This document shows positions 23,481-34,150 of a DNA stretch of 64,000 nt, in pieces (position 1 is the first letter of the stretch; each line of letters begins with the position of its first letter). The stretch is from Kappaphycus alvarezii (Eukaryota > Rhodophyta > Florideophyceae > Gigartinales > Solieriaceae): contig NADL03000513.1 in assembly GCA_002205965.3 (NCBI GenBank), forward strand, positions 1,240,001-1,304,000, read 5' to 3'. The position numbers were made by a program, and so were the translations under genes. The notes beneath the pieces were generated by a model that worked only from the letters and a program-made list of their open reading frames with translations, searched no databases and had not been told where the DNA came from.

Positions 23481-24539
23481 TTGCGCTTGAATTTGTTTCC
23501 AGGGGGCGTTTTTTGACCTGTACGCTGTTGACATTATTTTAATCCTCACGTGGTCGAAAAGCGTTTTGAAAAGATCCAGCTGGCACTGAGCAGATTGAAT
23601 TTGCGTTTTTTCGTAGCCTTTTTTGAGTTTCTAGACTTCGAGGCAGGTTGCTTGTCATCAAATCAGATGTAGAATTGGTGACGTAGGTGAGGAGGTCCCT
23701 CTTTGCCACTGACAGCGACTGTAAGGTCGGAGGGACCATATGGTCAGCTACTGATGGAAGGCGTAGTGGTACAGTAGGTGGATGGAAACCTGAATATCAC
23801 TATACTATGAAACGATATCGGCACAACCTGAACGCAAATCTGTATGGAAACCATTTAATTCTTTTTAATTTAGCCATTTCAGATGGACTAAGATTGGCCT
23901 GAGTCGTTAATTTCTTCTACGGTACATATGAAGCTCTTATTGTTCCTTTGCCAGTTCGATGGCCCTTATTGGCACCGGAGAAGGGTGTAAATGGAAAATA
24001 TAGGATAGCTGATGTGTCTGCAAGACTGGGTATGGGGCTAGAAGTTTATTGTACAGCGGATGGTAGCTTGCAGAGAGCTCTTACATATTCCAGTCCTGTC
24101 ATGGATCCGCTCGGACCAGACTCACTACGTAGCACAGCGAGCGTACCTTTTTTTGTCGGCCACTGCATAGTGTTCAAACATGAGAAAATTCTTACTCTAT
24201 TACTTCTTTTCGAAAACGTTACCCCAAAACTGATTCCCTTAATGAGCACAAAATTCAAGGCGCACTTCAAATTTTATTTCAGCTTTGACGGGTTTGGTGC
24301 TCCCTTTTCAAAAATAAATTTTTGAGTAGTGTACAACTTGTCCTCCAGATTTACATATATCATCTGGTTATTCAGATTTTCACCTCATGACCGTAAATTA
24401 GCGCAAATTCAAATAACAACTTAGGCTCGAATGTTATTATTTGCCCAGGGTTGTGAAATTTATCGTATATATTGCCTCATTTAAAGGACCTTAAGAAATT
24501 TAAGGAGTTTGAAACTTTACATAAGAAGGTAAAAGGCAA
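23481..24539. other. Unassigned region
   Basis: The longest frame is 125 codons at 23948-24325 on the plus strand, starting MPVRWPLLAPEKGVNGKY. It matches no family I know, lacks a clear promoter and could be chance. About 23410-23520 may still be decayed LTR sequence. Nothing else is recognised. Confidence 0.35.
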
Positions 24540-25152
24540 TGCGCAGGGGTACCAGTAATGGAGCTGAATAATGTTATTTTTAGTGATCTTGGTATTGCAA
24601 TTAAAGACCACGGGAAGATTTGAGGATTTCGAAGGAATATTTGTGTTCGATATGGTTAGTATGTATAAATTGCGGAAATATCTTGTTTCTGATCCTGAGG
24701 ATGACGATTGTTAGGAATATATGTAGATACTTATCTTGGAAATACCACAACGCTGATCTCTATCGCCCATATGATTTGTTCTGGCGCATTTTATGGAATT
24801 TGGTATGCGTCGTAGAGACTTTAAGCATGGCCTAAAATTACATGTAAGCTGTATAAATTGCCTCTTTTTGGCGAGATCAAGCAAGTTGGCAGAAAAATTC
24901 AAGTCCAAACCCAAATAGCTAGGAAGTTGAAAGTCAACTTTAGTCCCAAGAACCATTTTTCTTACGCCGGTGGAAGAGCACAGGCGGTAGACACTGCCCG
25001 TTCTATATAGTTTGTAGTCAATTGAAACATTGCCCTTACGTACCTCTTTGTGTTCGCTCAACTATACCACGGTACAACTTCTGTAGCTTGTAACACCTCC
25101 TTCTATGGGTGATTGATTCTGAGGAGCTCTTGCCCGACGATTTATCCACATC
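24540..25152 (+). repeat. Old long-class LTR, 3' part
   Basis: 24545-24600 still encodes VPVMELNNVIFSDLGI, matching VPTMEPDGDIFSNLDI of the U3 frame in element C's LTR. The rest follows the LTR layout: GTAGATACTTATCTTGG, a decayed TATA region near 24840-24860, GATCAAGCAAGTTGGCAG, the ACTATACCACGGTACAAC block and the end near CCACATC at 25152. The 5' part is not recognisable. An ancient solo LTR or remnant. Confidence 0.6.
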
Positions 25153-25154
25153 GT

Positions 25155-25260
25155 TCTCTCAGTGATGCAAACGAGACAGGTTTCCGCCTGCTGCCTGCAT
25201 TCGTAGCTAATTTCTGAATACTTTCCGCAACATTCTATTCCATACTGTGACACTCGTAAA
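25155..25260 (+). mobile_element. LINE 3'-terminal fragment (copy L4a)
   Basis: Matches the last codons and 3' UTR of copy L7 (55845-55938): GACAGGTTTCCGCCTG, GCATTCGTAGCTAATTT, then the UTR to TAAAGAT. It begins immediately after the end of the LTR at 25152. Only about 105 bp remain. Confidence 0.65.
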
Positions 25261-25262
25261 GA

Positions 25263-25665
25263 TCTGCGTACAACACATGTCGGCCGCTTGGATCCAAGAC
25301 GGGCGCGACGTCGACAGAGCGCTGGTAGCACAACGTACAATGGGTGGATCTTGGGAATAGCCCGATGCCGAGGCGGATAACCAGGGCGACCTTCCACGCA
25401 AGTGAGGCCATGTACGTACTGCAGTGGGGATGAGGAAGCGAAGAAAAACGGAAGAGGAGGAGGATGTGCGCTCGAAGAGGAGCCGTGCTCGGTCCGGTGC
25501 TGTTGCGGATAAGAAAAACATGTTAGACTTCGAAAGCATGAGTTCAGTTGTGATTGCAGACTGCGGAGTTTCCCCGAGGACGCTCAGGGCAAGGCCGGAT
25601 ATTAGGGAGATTGGGGCTGCCATTGATACGGAATATTTTGACTGAGCCTTCTCCAACTCTCTTGC
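25263..25665 (-). mobile_element. LINE body fragment upstream of the endonuclease tail (copy L4b)
   Basis: Minus-strand frame with ELEKAQSKYSVSMAAP, QSAITTELMLSKSN, DRARLLFERTSSSSSVF and a following region that aligns with DPSGHTGVDLQ of copy L7. It matches QSAITTEHMLSKSD and DRARLLSVRTSSASS at 55050-55170. In LINEs with a C-terminal endonuclease this segment lies between RT and the zinc/endonuclease part. It faces copy L4a tail to tail. Its upstream end is shared with the duplicated block described below. Confidence 0.7.
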
Positions 25666-26624
25666 CCTCTCCCATGCTATAGGAAAGAGGTTCTACTCAC
25701 TCAAAAGTCTAAACGTACCCCACACAGAGAAGAAGTGGGAATACGGATTCGTTGCTGAACTGCCAGGGAAAATCAGATTAGTTTCGATCCTCATCTCAAC
25801 GCACGGAGGCTGGCATTCGTAAGTATTCGACGGCGTCAAAGAGTTTGTGAGAGCTGTCGTCAGTCTCGCTATGGAAGAAAGGGAGGTGCCAAGCTCTATG
25901 CAATGCACTGGAGATAGACTTTTACCCGATGGCATTTAATGTCTAAGGCTCAGTCGGCCTCAGTAACTAAACCAGTCTCCACCGTACTCGCTCCTGTGTT
26001 TTACATTTTAGCAGTTTAAATCATTCGCTGCTGGTTGCGTCGCCTCTACCTTTCGTGGCACCCAATGCATTCTATACAATCAAGAAAGTGGCAAGACCGG
26101 TAGACTGCCGAGCACCGGACCAATAATCTAGGTTGCGGGCGATTCTACTTCAGCGATACGATACTTTGGTGGTGCATTATAGGTCCTGCCAATGGTTTGA
26201 TTACAAGTACAGAGGACTGCCAACCTTTCCATTACTCGCAGTAAAACACCCCTTTACCCCTCTTTGGTGGTCACCTGCAACGAGGTTGCCGTTTGACGGG
26301 GCTACCAGTACCCTTTTATTTAGTTAGAAATGCCCCGGTATTCGTCCGGTACTTAAGTTGCAGATCCGGAGAATTTTTGGGTCATTTTAATGTACAGTAT
26401 GGGAGATGTGGTCAGTTTTATCCACGCCGCTGGGAGTGCGCTGTGCGGGAAATATAGATCCTGAATAATGGTTTGAATGCAAATTCATAGGCCTCCCAAT
26501 CTTTGCACTACTCGTAGTAGAGTACCCCCTCAGCCCCTTCTGTCTTCTTCCCAACTTAAGACATTCTCCCTACTAATAGAGTATAGGCCGTAATTTATAT
26601 GAGACACCATTCTTCAAGTGTTGT

Positions 26625-26630
26625 TTTATT
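26625..26630 (-). terminator. Polyadenylation signal AATAAA (gene copy 1)
   Basis: AATAAA on the minus strand about 100 bp past the stop codon of the F-box/Mis18-like gene. The same signal is kept at 57354-57359 behind copy 2. Confidence 0.55.
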
Positions 26631-26729
26631 GCTGTCATTTCCGCTCTGATTTACACACAGCAACGTTCAAAAGACTGTACCTAGAACACAAATCTATATA
26701 CATCAGTTACTAAGCTTAGTATGAATTAG

Positions 26730-27436
26730 TTAATCCTCTTCGATAATGGCGAAGACATCGTCTTTGCGTTCCCACCGAGTCACCCTCCCGCCGACCACTT
26801 TCGGATCACCACTAGAATAGCATTGAACTCCTCGGTGATCTACATAAACCACCTTACCCATACAGAACTGCACTTCGCTCGGCGAATAACAGGGGAATTG
26901 GATGGTCCACCGGTCAGGCACCAAGAGATGTCCCAACACTGCACCACACGAACGGCAATGAATTGGGATGTGCAGACGCCAATCCGTAGTACCGTAGCAG
27001 TGATAATGGCCACGCTCCGTGTATTTAACAAAGCGGCATTGTTTCATAGGTTGACCATCGAGGTTAACGGAAAAAGTACGCCTGACCCACTTTACGAAGT
27101 CATCGCTTTCCCAGTATGTAGCGACTGCCGAATTGCTTGTAATGCATATGTCCGGAGAGGGGTGGGTCATTCGGTGGATAAATCGAATGCAGGCAGGTGA
27201 TTCTTTTGAATCTGCAATACAACGTTTGCAATATGTGCAAACAAGAGACATGCCCACCATGTCAGACTCGAGAGCCTTTTTCATTGTTTTGCAAGTGAGC
27301 TTGCACGCACACATATCTTTAATGCTCAAGTGGGAGCGATGTGAGTCGAAAGAAGCATAGGGATGTTGGCGATATCTACAAGCAACGTTTTCTTGCTGTG
27401 AAGGGAAGAGTTTGCAATATCACTGGGCGAGTCCAT
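26730..27436 (-). pseudogene. F-box plus Mis18/Yippee-like zinc-domain protein, copy 1
   Basis: The likely start is the ATG at 27436 (MDSPSDIANSSLHSKK), which corresponds to the start of copy 2, and the stop is at 26730; about 235 codons. An F-box-like stretch covers roughly residues 25-55 (LLVDIANIPMLLSTHIAP, then LSIKDMCACKLTCKTM). A zinc domain follows: CTYCKRCIADS near residue 65, then IHCRSCGAVLGH near residue 160 and an FCMGKVVYVDHRGVQCYSSGD end. The paired CxxC motifs with ADS and G-x-x-L-G context resemble Mis18, Yippee and cereblon-type beta-tent domains. F-box proteins recruit substrates to SCF ubiquitin ligases. Compared with copy 2 it lacks one base in a C run near 27337, which stops the frame early; from 27329 to the end the frame is open for 199 codons. 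Host-like, not a transposon gene. The domain call is by motif only. Confidence 0.6.
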
Positions 27437-27563
27437 ATCTCTGAGTCTCGTCCTTGAGGTACTTATCCTTATGCCGCGTCTTTGAGGTTTTCCAGTTCTC
27501 GTGGAAAGCGCGAGTAATTAGATAGAAGAGCAGCTAGGACGGAAGTCATTTGATTGCTCTATG

Positions 27564-27577
27564 GCTATATATATAGC
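27564..27577 (-). promoter_or_regulatory. TATA-type palindrome upstream of gene copy 1
   Basis: GCTATATATATAGC, a perfect 14 bp palindrome about 128 bp upstream of the ATG. It is conserved at 56408-56421 before copy 2, so it is a good core-promoter candidate. Confidence 0.5.
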
Positions 27578-27716
27578 GATGCAGTCTCCGACAACGGCTG
27601 CTCATTTGATTAGCGCCAATAAAACGGTGCAAGCACGAAAAGAATAGGACCACAGGTTTTCAACCAAAACCCTCGCTAAATTAGGAAAAAGGAACCTCGC
27701 TTCTTTAATAATTTTT

Positions 27717-27772
27717 CACATCATCATCACATCATCATCACATCACATCGCATCACATCACATCACATCACA
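27717..27772. repeat. Microsatellite of CATCA/CATCACATCA units
   Basis: About 55 bp of ATC and ACATC units in the 5' flank of gene copy 1. The reverse complement is found at 56216-56269 in copy 2 with a different unit count, as expected from slippage after duplication. Confidence 0.9.
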
Positions 27773-28041
27773 ACTTTGAGGGGCTGTTGCTGCAAACAGT
27801 GGGCTTTTCCGGAAAAGGAGGGTGTGAAAGCTGGGCTGAGGTGCAATCTCTTGGGGTAGTTGCTTCTAATATACATGCATATGTACTGCATTTTCCGGTA
27901 AATGCCGAACTGCTCAGTTTCCCAAAAAGGTGGCCGAAAAAGAAGTCGATTGAAGAAATGGGGAATAGGGGGAGTACGTGTCTGCTGAGACATAACAGGG
28001 CTGAATACTTTTCAATACTTTACTACATTAGTATCGGGGAG

Positions 28042-28692
28042 TCTCGGGGGCGTGTGGCGATTTTAGTGGTGTGAAAATTAAGAGTCCTATTTAGGGCTCA
28101 GGTCCTATTTAGGAAATGTTCGATTTAAACTGTAATAACCTGCTGTACCCTCAAATGAATAGTTACACGGAACGGAACGGAAAATAGTAGTTACACAACT
28201 ACCTCCAAACTCCCCTTGTCCGGCTCTAAGCCATCCGAACTCCCGCTGTAAAACCAACCTCTATTCTCCCTCCTGCACTAAATTCCCATCAGTTACCGTA
28301 ACAGCCACGTTTACCTTCCCCCTTCCGTCCAACGAAGTTATCGTTTTACATCTCTACTGAAAAAAGTACTTGTACTTGTAATCGCTCCCCTCCCTTTTAG
28401 CCAGTAGAAATGCTCCCTTTTTGTACAGTAGAACCTTTCACATGGCTTGAATGTGAGTTATTCTTCAGACTGGCGACAGTCGCAATATTACCAGGAATCC
28501 AACCATATTTACGGAACAGAAAATATTTGAGAGTTGTAAAGATCCAAAGTGTGCCTAGAATTTGGAGAGTATTCAGAGATCATCTACGCAGACCTTTGGC
28601 CGGCTTCTAGGGAAAATGAAGTGGTACTACCGGTCACCATGTAGGGTATTCTGGACCACAACCGATCTTTTCTTTCAAATATTGAATCACTC
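28042..28692. other. Unassigned spacer
   Basis: About 650 bp between the duplicated block and a long LTR. It has a short direct repeat (GTCCTATTTAGG twice near 28085-28115). One 66-codon frame lies at 28410-28610 without any known motif. Nothing else is recognised. Confidence 0.45.
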
Positions 28693-30076
28693 TGATGTGC
28701 GCTAAATTTGCGCCCAAAAAATCTAGAAGAGGACCAAATTCGGATACAGTATCGGGATTTGCAAGATATTTTTACAGTTTCTGAATTTGCTAGATACTTT
28801 TAATTTGGGTGAGTGTGGCAAATGCATCGGTTGATTTTTTATTTAAAAACACAGTATCATTAATAGATGTCATTATACGTCCAAAGTCGTGATATTTTTC
28901 GAAGATGTCGCCGCAGTTAAAGTTCGATATCGACGTCGTTGAGAACACCCCCCACCATCAACCACCCTATCGGCTCACCCTTTAATTTTGCCCTCAAAAT
29001 GACCAAACTCCGCCCGCCCCTCACCTCCGCCCGCCCCTCACCATCGCCAAGTCATCCTGAGGCCACTGTCTCCTCAACGCTCTGGCCCTGATTGAAAATG
29101 CTCCAACCGACTACGATGACTACTCTAGAAGAAAGGACCGGGAACGTTCGGGAGTGGGTCCGCCGCAACTGCTTCGAGCAGGCAGAAGAGGCAGAGTAGG
29201 AGGTAGAAGAAGAGAAAGGAAAGGAAGAAGAGGAAGAGGGGCGGAGGAGGAGGATAAAAAGCAGGACCGGGTGGACTCGTAGAAGCCACAAGTGTTACAA
29301 CGATGGGGGAGCTGCGGTGGAGAACAAAGGGGAGACTGAGGGAGTACTCCTTATCTCTGACTCTTCGGACAGGGATGGAGAGGGAAATGAATGGGTGAAC
29401 AATGAGGATGAGGACGAGGGGGACATATTAAGTGCTGTAGTGGTGAGGGGGCCGGAAAGTATGGATCAGGTGGCCCCAACTATGGTACCGGATGTTGTTA
29501 TCTTCTGTGGTATATATATTTCCCAGGAGGAAGTAAAGAATTGTAAGCCGTTCGCGGATATTTGTAGAGACAGCTTGGATGGAATAGATCTTGTGGTGGG
29601 GGGATGTTTTGGCTCTAATCTAGAGAAATAAGATATTCTGGAAGAAATATAGATATTTATCTTGATAGTATCTGCTGATAGTCTTTCTCGTGCTAACGAT
29701 TCCATCTGATGTATTAATTGTTATTAGTATATGTTTGAGACTGCACTGTTAGCAAAAAATTCTATATAAGCTGAATAACCTGCTTCTTCTTGTGGAGTTC
29801 AAGCAAGTTGGGGGGCAACTTTAAGTCGAGTCCCGAGTAGTAGGAAGTTGAGAGTCAACTTCAGACCCACGAACCATTTTTCTTACGCTGGTCACAGAGC
29901 ATCAGTGGTAGACCCTGCCCCTTCTATATTTCCTTGTAGCCCTTTTAACTTTCTTCCTTATACACTCAATTATGCTGGCTCAACTATACCACGGTAGCAC
30001 TTTTGTCGCTCCTAACACCTCCTTTTTGAGGTATTGGGTTCTGGGCATCTCTTCTTCCGACGATTTACCCCTATCA
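28693..30076 (+). repeat. Long-class LTR with U3 acidic frame, apparently solo
   Basis: Starts TGATGTGCGC like the short class and ends CCCCTATCA at 30076, about 1.38 kb. After a 5' part shared with the short LTRs (to about 28890) it carries the U3 insert: a start MTKLRPPLTSAR, an acidic mid-part, and the conserved SMDQVAPTMVPDVVIF and ISQEEVKNCKPFADICRDSLD near 29455-29590. The R-U5 part starts at the TATA CTATATAAG near 29761-29770. No matching 5 bp flanks are seen on the two sides. The U3 frame is interrupted. Confidence 0.85.
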
Positions 30077-30645
30077 GACCCCTCTTGGAATAACGATGTT
30101 ACTGTGACGTAGTAGGCCATCGGGAATGCAGCGAGGTGTTGATGTCATATGACCTGGGGTGCACTAGTATTTCAGCAGGCTCTGAATTCAGTAAGTAATC
30201 ACCTTACCTCAAATTGGAAGCTGATTTCTGCTGCTTCGAGCATTTGTCAGCCAAAACCCGTCACTACTGCACTGGGCAAGTTTGTTCATCCCAGGCCTTT
30301 TTTTGCATAAATCGGCTTCATTTTCACCTCTTTTGTCCTTTTGCCTGTTTCAACCCGCCTATTGCAGCATCACAGTGATTTCAAACACGTAAAAATAAAG
30401 GTGGCGGCTCAGCATTACTGCCCACAACTTTTTTCATATTCCGCTGGCCGCCGTCGGATGTGAGGTGAAAAAGGCTGTAGTAGACATCTCTGAGTATTCC
30501 TGGCCGCGAATAATTCACCAAATATCAGCTTCCGAATGTAAAGCTGTGCTTGGATCCCCCTCTCATTCGTTTTCATTGCATAAGATCTTTTCTGCAGACT
30601 TACACCAGCCTTGGTACAGAATACTGCGTGTAATATCTGGGTTTG
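30077..30645. other. Unassigned spacer
   Basis: About 570 bp between two LTRs. A plus-strand frame starting at 30465 (MKKAVVDISEYSWPR) runs on into the next LTR and is unlikely to be a gene. No repeats are recognised. Confidence 0.4.
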
Positions 30646-31380
30646 TGATAAGGATAACTATGCCGAGAATGATATTTTCTAAGCCTCGTTACCCAAGAAA
30701 GAGGGTTTGCAATCAACAAAGAGTGCTACAGAAATATGGCGGTGGGGAGGAGAAGAGATGGATAAGGAAGAAGGACAAAGGACCTAAAAGTCAAAATACC
30801 GGGGACAGACCCTACCGCCAATGATTAGAAGATAGTGTTGAGAGAATTTTGTTTAAGGAAAAGGTTGACTTTCAACTTCCAGTCTACTTGCGTCTGCTTT
30901 TGAATTTGTCTCCGACCTTGCTTGACAATTCCAACTGAATGCATTTTTTGTCAACTTACATAGACGTTTAGGCTATACCCAAATCCAAAAAAATCATACT
31001 AAGTACCAAAAAATTCATTAAGGGTAACCATGTGGACGAAATTGACTAGATGGAAGATATTATGATGGTAAATATCTAAATATACCCTTGGAGCTTCAAG
31101 CCACCTCGTCAGAACTGAATTGATACTTATATTGTGTAACAAGGATGAGCTTAGTATCTTCGGGTATCCAGTCATCTACTGCCCTCAATTATTGCCAGCT
31201 TGCCACAAACATCTTGGCCTGAATTTGCTATGGTGGCATGAATAAAAAATCATGAATATTCATCGCACCGTGAATTTGCCTCGAGCACATAATTCAAGAT
31301 ATCATTCAAGCTCAAATAAAGCATCCAAATTATGTCCTCTTCCTGATATTTTTTCGCAGGCAAAATTTGGGTTCACATCA
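30646..31380 (-). repeat. Old short-class LTR of element F
   Basis: About 735 bp. Both ends match the short class (TGATGTG start at 31380, TATCA end at 30646) and the R-U5 blocks remain (CCCAAGAAAGAGGGTTTGCA near 30693). No acidic U3 frame is present. Confidence 0.75.
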
Positions 31381-34150
31381 CGCTCTCCCACAATAGCCGA
31401 ACATATCAGCTCTCCACTACTTTACTTTGCCTTATTGCTTTAATTTAAGGCCTTTTAATTGGATAAGAATGCAGCTGAGTACCGACATGATGTTCCAAAA
31501 AGAAAGTCCGTGTCACAAGGATTTAACTTCGTTTTATAGCTTCAAATGTAGATCTGATAATCTTAAGGCGGAAGCGAATGCATTCTTCTCCCGTAACCTT
31601 TCCAAATATACCGAGAGTTAAGAAATATATTTGATGTGCGAGCTCGTGTGAAAGGTGCCTATAAGAACAAAAGACCCGCAACAACAGGGATGAGTCTTCT
31701 TGTGACAAATATTGTCCATGTAGTGCTAGAAGAAACGGATGTTCCTCATGAAATTGGCAATATCTTTTCCATAATTGCCGTCGTCAAAAAAAATACTCAT
31801 CCAAAAGTATATCCTCCTCCGACCTGCATTGTGTTAGGCGTGGCTATGGAGGACATCTATGGATGAATATGCTCTGAAATATCTCGGCGGACTTTTAGTC
31901 CTATTCTTTTGAGCTGGGGTCGGCAGACGGTTCTCTCGGGGCACGTTTTAGAAGGAAAACAGAGCTTTATTAACTTTTGGTATTTCTTACTAGGGAAAAA
32001 TCAGCCTTTCAATGTGTGGAAGCAAAGACAGATATTAATGAAGAAACGGATGATTAAGTGGATTTAATATTTCAGCGTAAACGTATTTATCCCTTCCCAG
32101 GTTCCTTTTCCTCTCACAGAAATCATTCTGTAGTTATGGGTGCGCACATTCCGTTGTCGAAAATGCTCCTGTGTGAGAAGAAATTCTTTAGACCTTTGAT
32201 GGTAAGGAAAGGGACGATGTGCATGGATAGCCCTTCTAAATCTCTTTCCTGAGCTTGAACAGAGCTTTTGATGTGGTTTTCTAATTCTTAATAGAGCAAG
32301 TACTGAAGTAATTGAATTGGAATGCAGGCCACTTCACAGCCTGCTGCATGGCTTTTCCATGGAAGAAAGGAAATGTCAATAAAACCGAAAAATTTTGAGT
32401 TCGATTACTCGATATTTTATTTCTTACTTTTGCTAACGCTTGGGTTAATGTCCAAATTTCTATGGCCAATAAATAGACTTTAATCTACTTTCTTTATCGA
32501 AATTATTTGCGGCCACGTCCCCTTCTATAATTCTTTCAGCTCTCAAATACCCGAGCTCGGCAGGGGAGAAATATTTTACCCCATTTCCTCGGCGGTACCC
32601 GGAATATACTTTCAGGGTAGCATTTATCCATTTTATTTCTCTTCCTGTCATAGTTTTCTCTGCCGCTCGTTTGACTATACCTACCCCTCTTGGGTATTTC
32701 TCGCTAAATATCTGATCGTAGTTGAGAACCATTTTCAATTGAATACCAATCTTTTTCAAAAACTGAAGAAGTGTAGTTTCAGTCAAAAGAGAGTTATCCG
32801 AGATGATTCTTTCAGGGGGTCTAAGTCAGTCAATTATTCCTTGTTACACGAAACTGAGGACTAAATTTGCAGTAGACTCCTTAGTTGCAACCTCTAATGG
32901 CAACCAAGTGAGTTGTTCCACTCCTATGCGAAGATACTTGATTTCAAAGTAGTTGCTTTGTATGGACCGGCAAATTCAATTGAGAAGGTTTCTGAAAGGC
33001 CTGAATCCGAGAACCTTAGTGTATTCTTTTATTTTCGGAAAGGGTGAACTTTTGACAGCTGTCAAAGCTTTTCAAGAAATTTGAGAAATCTGGCTTCATC
33101 TTGGGCCATAACAATCTTTCCAAAATTAATTATTTCGTTGTTTAGAAATTCCAATAACCTATCTCATCATGAAATGCACTTAATATCATCACTATATCTT
33201 TCAATAAGGCCAATACTTCCGGACCAGCCTTAAAGGGTCGTAATATCTTTCCTTTCCAGAGACTTAAGGCCTTTTGATTCTTGTTTACTCATTATCTGTG
33301 CTCTATGATGAAGTTTATTATTTATTGTTCCTCAAAGAATCAAATTCTATCCTGGATATTAGCCCTAAAAGATCCCTTGCCCAACCCTTTCATCTCAGTA
33401 ACTGCAACTATATTCCCGTGAAAGCAGTTACAATGGCTTGATAGGCTGTCAAAACGATTTAATTAATCAGCTGATTTATCTTTGCATCCAGATCTGTACA
33501 AATTTCAAACCTGTAATCTGCAGAATGTCGAGCCACCTAGGCAACCGATGATGAACATCTTTCTTTTGTAATGTTTCTGTCGGTAGCTATTCGTCAGTTA
33601 TGTGAATAAAATTCTCGAAAGATAACGGATAGACAGGACAATTTTTTCAATGTAAAAACAACGGGCCAATGATTTCGTCTCACAGACAAAACATCTCGCC
33701 CTGAACCATTTGGAGTGCTCCTTGCTCATTTTTCGCATTTTCAGCGAGTAGTGGCGCAGCTGTTATTGAGAACTATTTGATAAAACCTCAACATTACGAG
33801 GATAGAATAAGGAAGCTTCTTCATTCCGTTTTTGAAGTACGTAATGGGGCCAGGTCGATTTTTTTATTTTTTGGATCGAACTAGATTCTTTCTGGATCCA
33901 ATATATGTCACAGTAACTTTATAGATATTTGCTCCAAGAATAATTTGCTCGCTATAATTTTCAATTAATACTCTGATATTCTCTACACTACGGTCTTGAC
34001 ATCCGATAAGTGCTGATCCAAGGTTTTTGGTAATAATAATACATCATCTATGTAAACCCTCGCCAATGAAACTCCTTTCAACATAATGTTCATCACTTTT
34101 TGGAATGTAGCCGCTGCTTTCATGAAACCAAAATTAACCACCCCTAATCT
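30646..34150 (-). mobile_element. Old Ty3/gypsy element F (3' half) with short-class LTR
   Basis: Minus strand. Parts: short-class 3' LTR 30646-31380 (starts TGATGTGAAC, ends CTTATCA); accessory module 2 about 31400-31800 (LLLRVFCSYRH, HQIYFLTLGIFGKV); accessory module 1 and integrase tail about 32040-32300; integrase about 32340-33300 (NATLKVYSGYRRGNG); RNase H and RT remnants about 33480-34150. Heavily broken, with very many interruptions. One of the older copies in the window. It stops head to head against element E. Confidence 0.8.

Larger units (their letters stand above)
25585..28041 (-). repeat. Duplicated chimeric block, copy 1 (inverted relative to 55951-58285)
   Basis: Reading the minus strand from 28041 down gives the same order as 55951-58285 on the plus strand: a shared start (CCGATACTAATG), an AT/GC leader, an ATC-type microsatellite, a TATA palindrome, the F-box/Mis18-like gene, an AATAAA site, a 3' flank, and a LINE-derived end. 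The two copies are highly similar with scattered substitutions and small indels. The 57930-58285 and 25585-25940 ends encode a shared ECQPP.VEMRIETNLI segment of unknown origin. Confidence 0.85.

Noticed and set aside
25155-25665. Twin-priming 5' inversion of a single LINE insertion
   Set aside because: Twin priming gives an inverted 5' part followed by a sense 3' part. Here the 3' end and the body meet tail to tail, the wrong order, so two insertions or a later inversion fit better.
26823-27200. Plus-strand 125-codon frame across the F-box/Mis18-like gene
   Set aside because: Antisense shadow; the zinc motifs, the promoter and AATAAA all support the minus strand.
27717-27772. CRISPR-like array
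   Set aside because: It is a simple ATC/ACATC microsatellite without spacers, in eukaryotic DNA.
28693-30076. Target-site duplication flanking the long solo LTR
   Set aside because: The five bases on each side (CACTC and GACCC) do not match, also when shifted by one or two.
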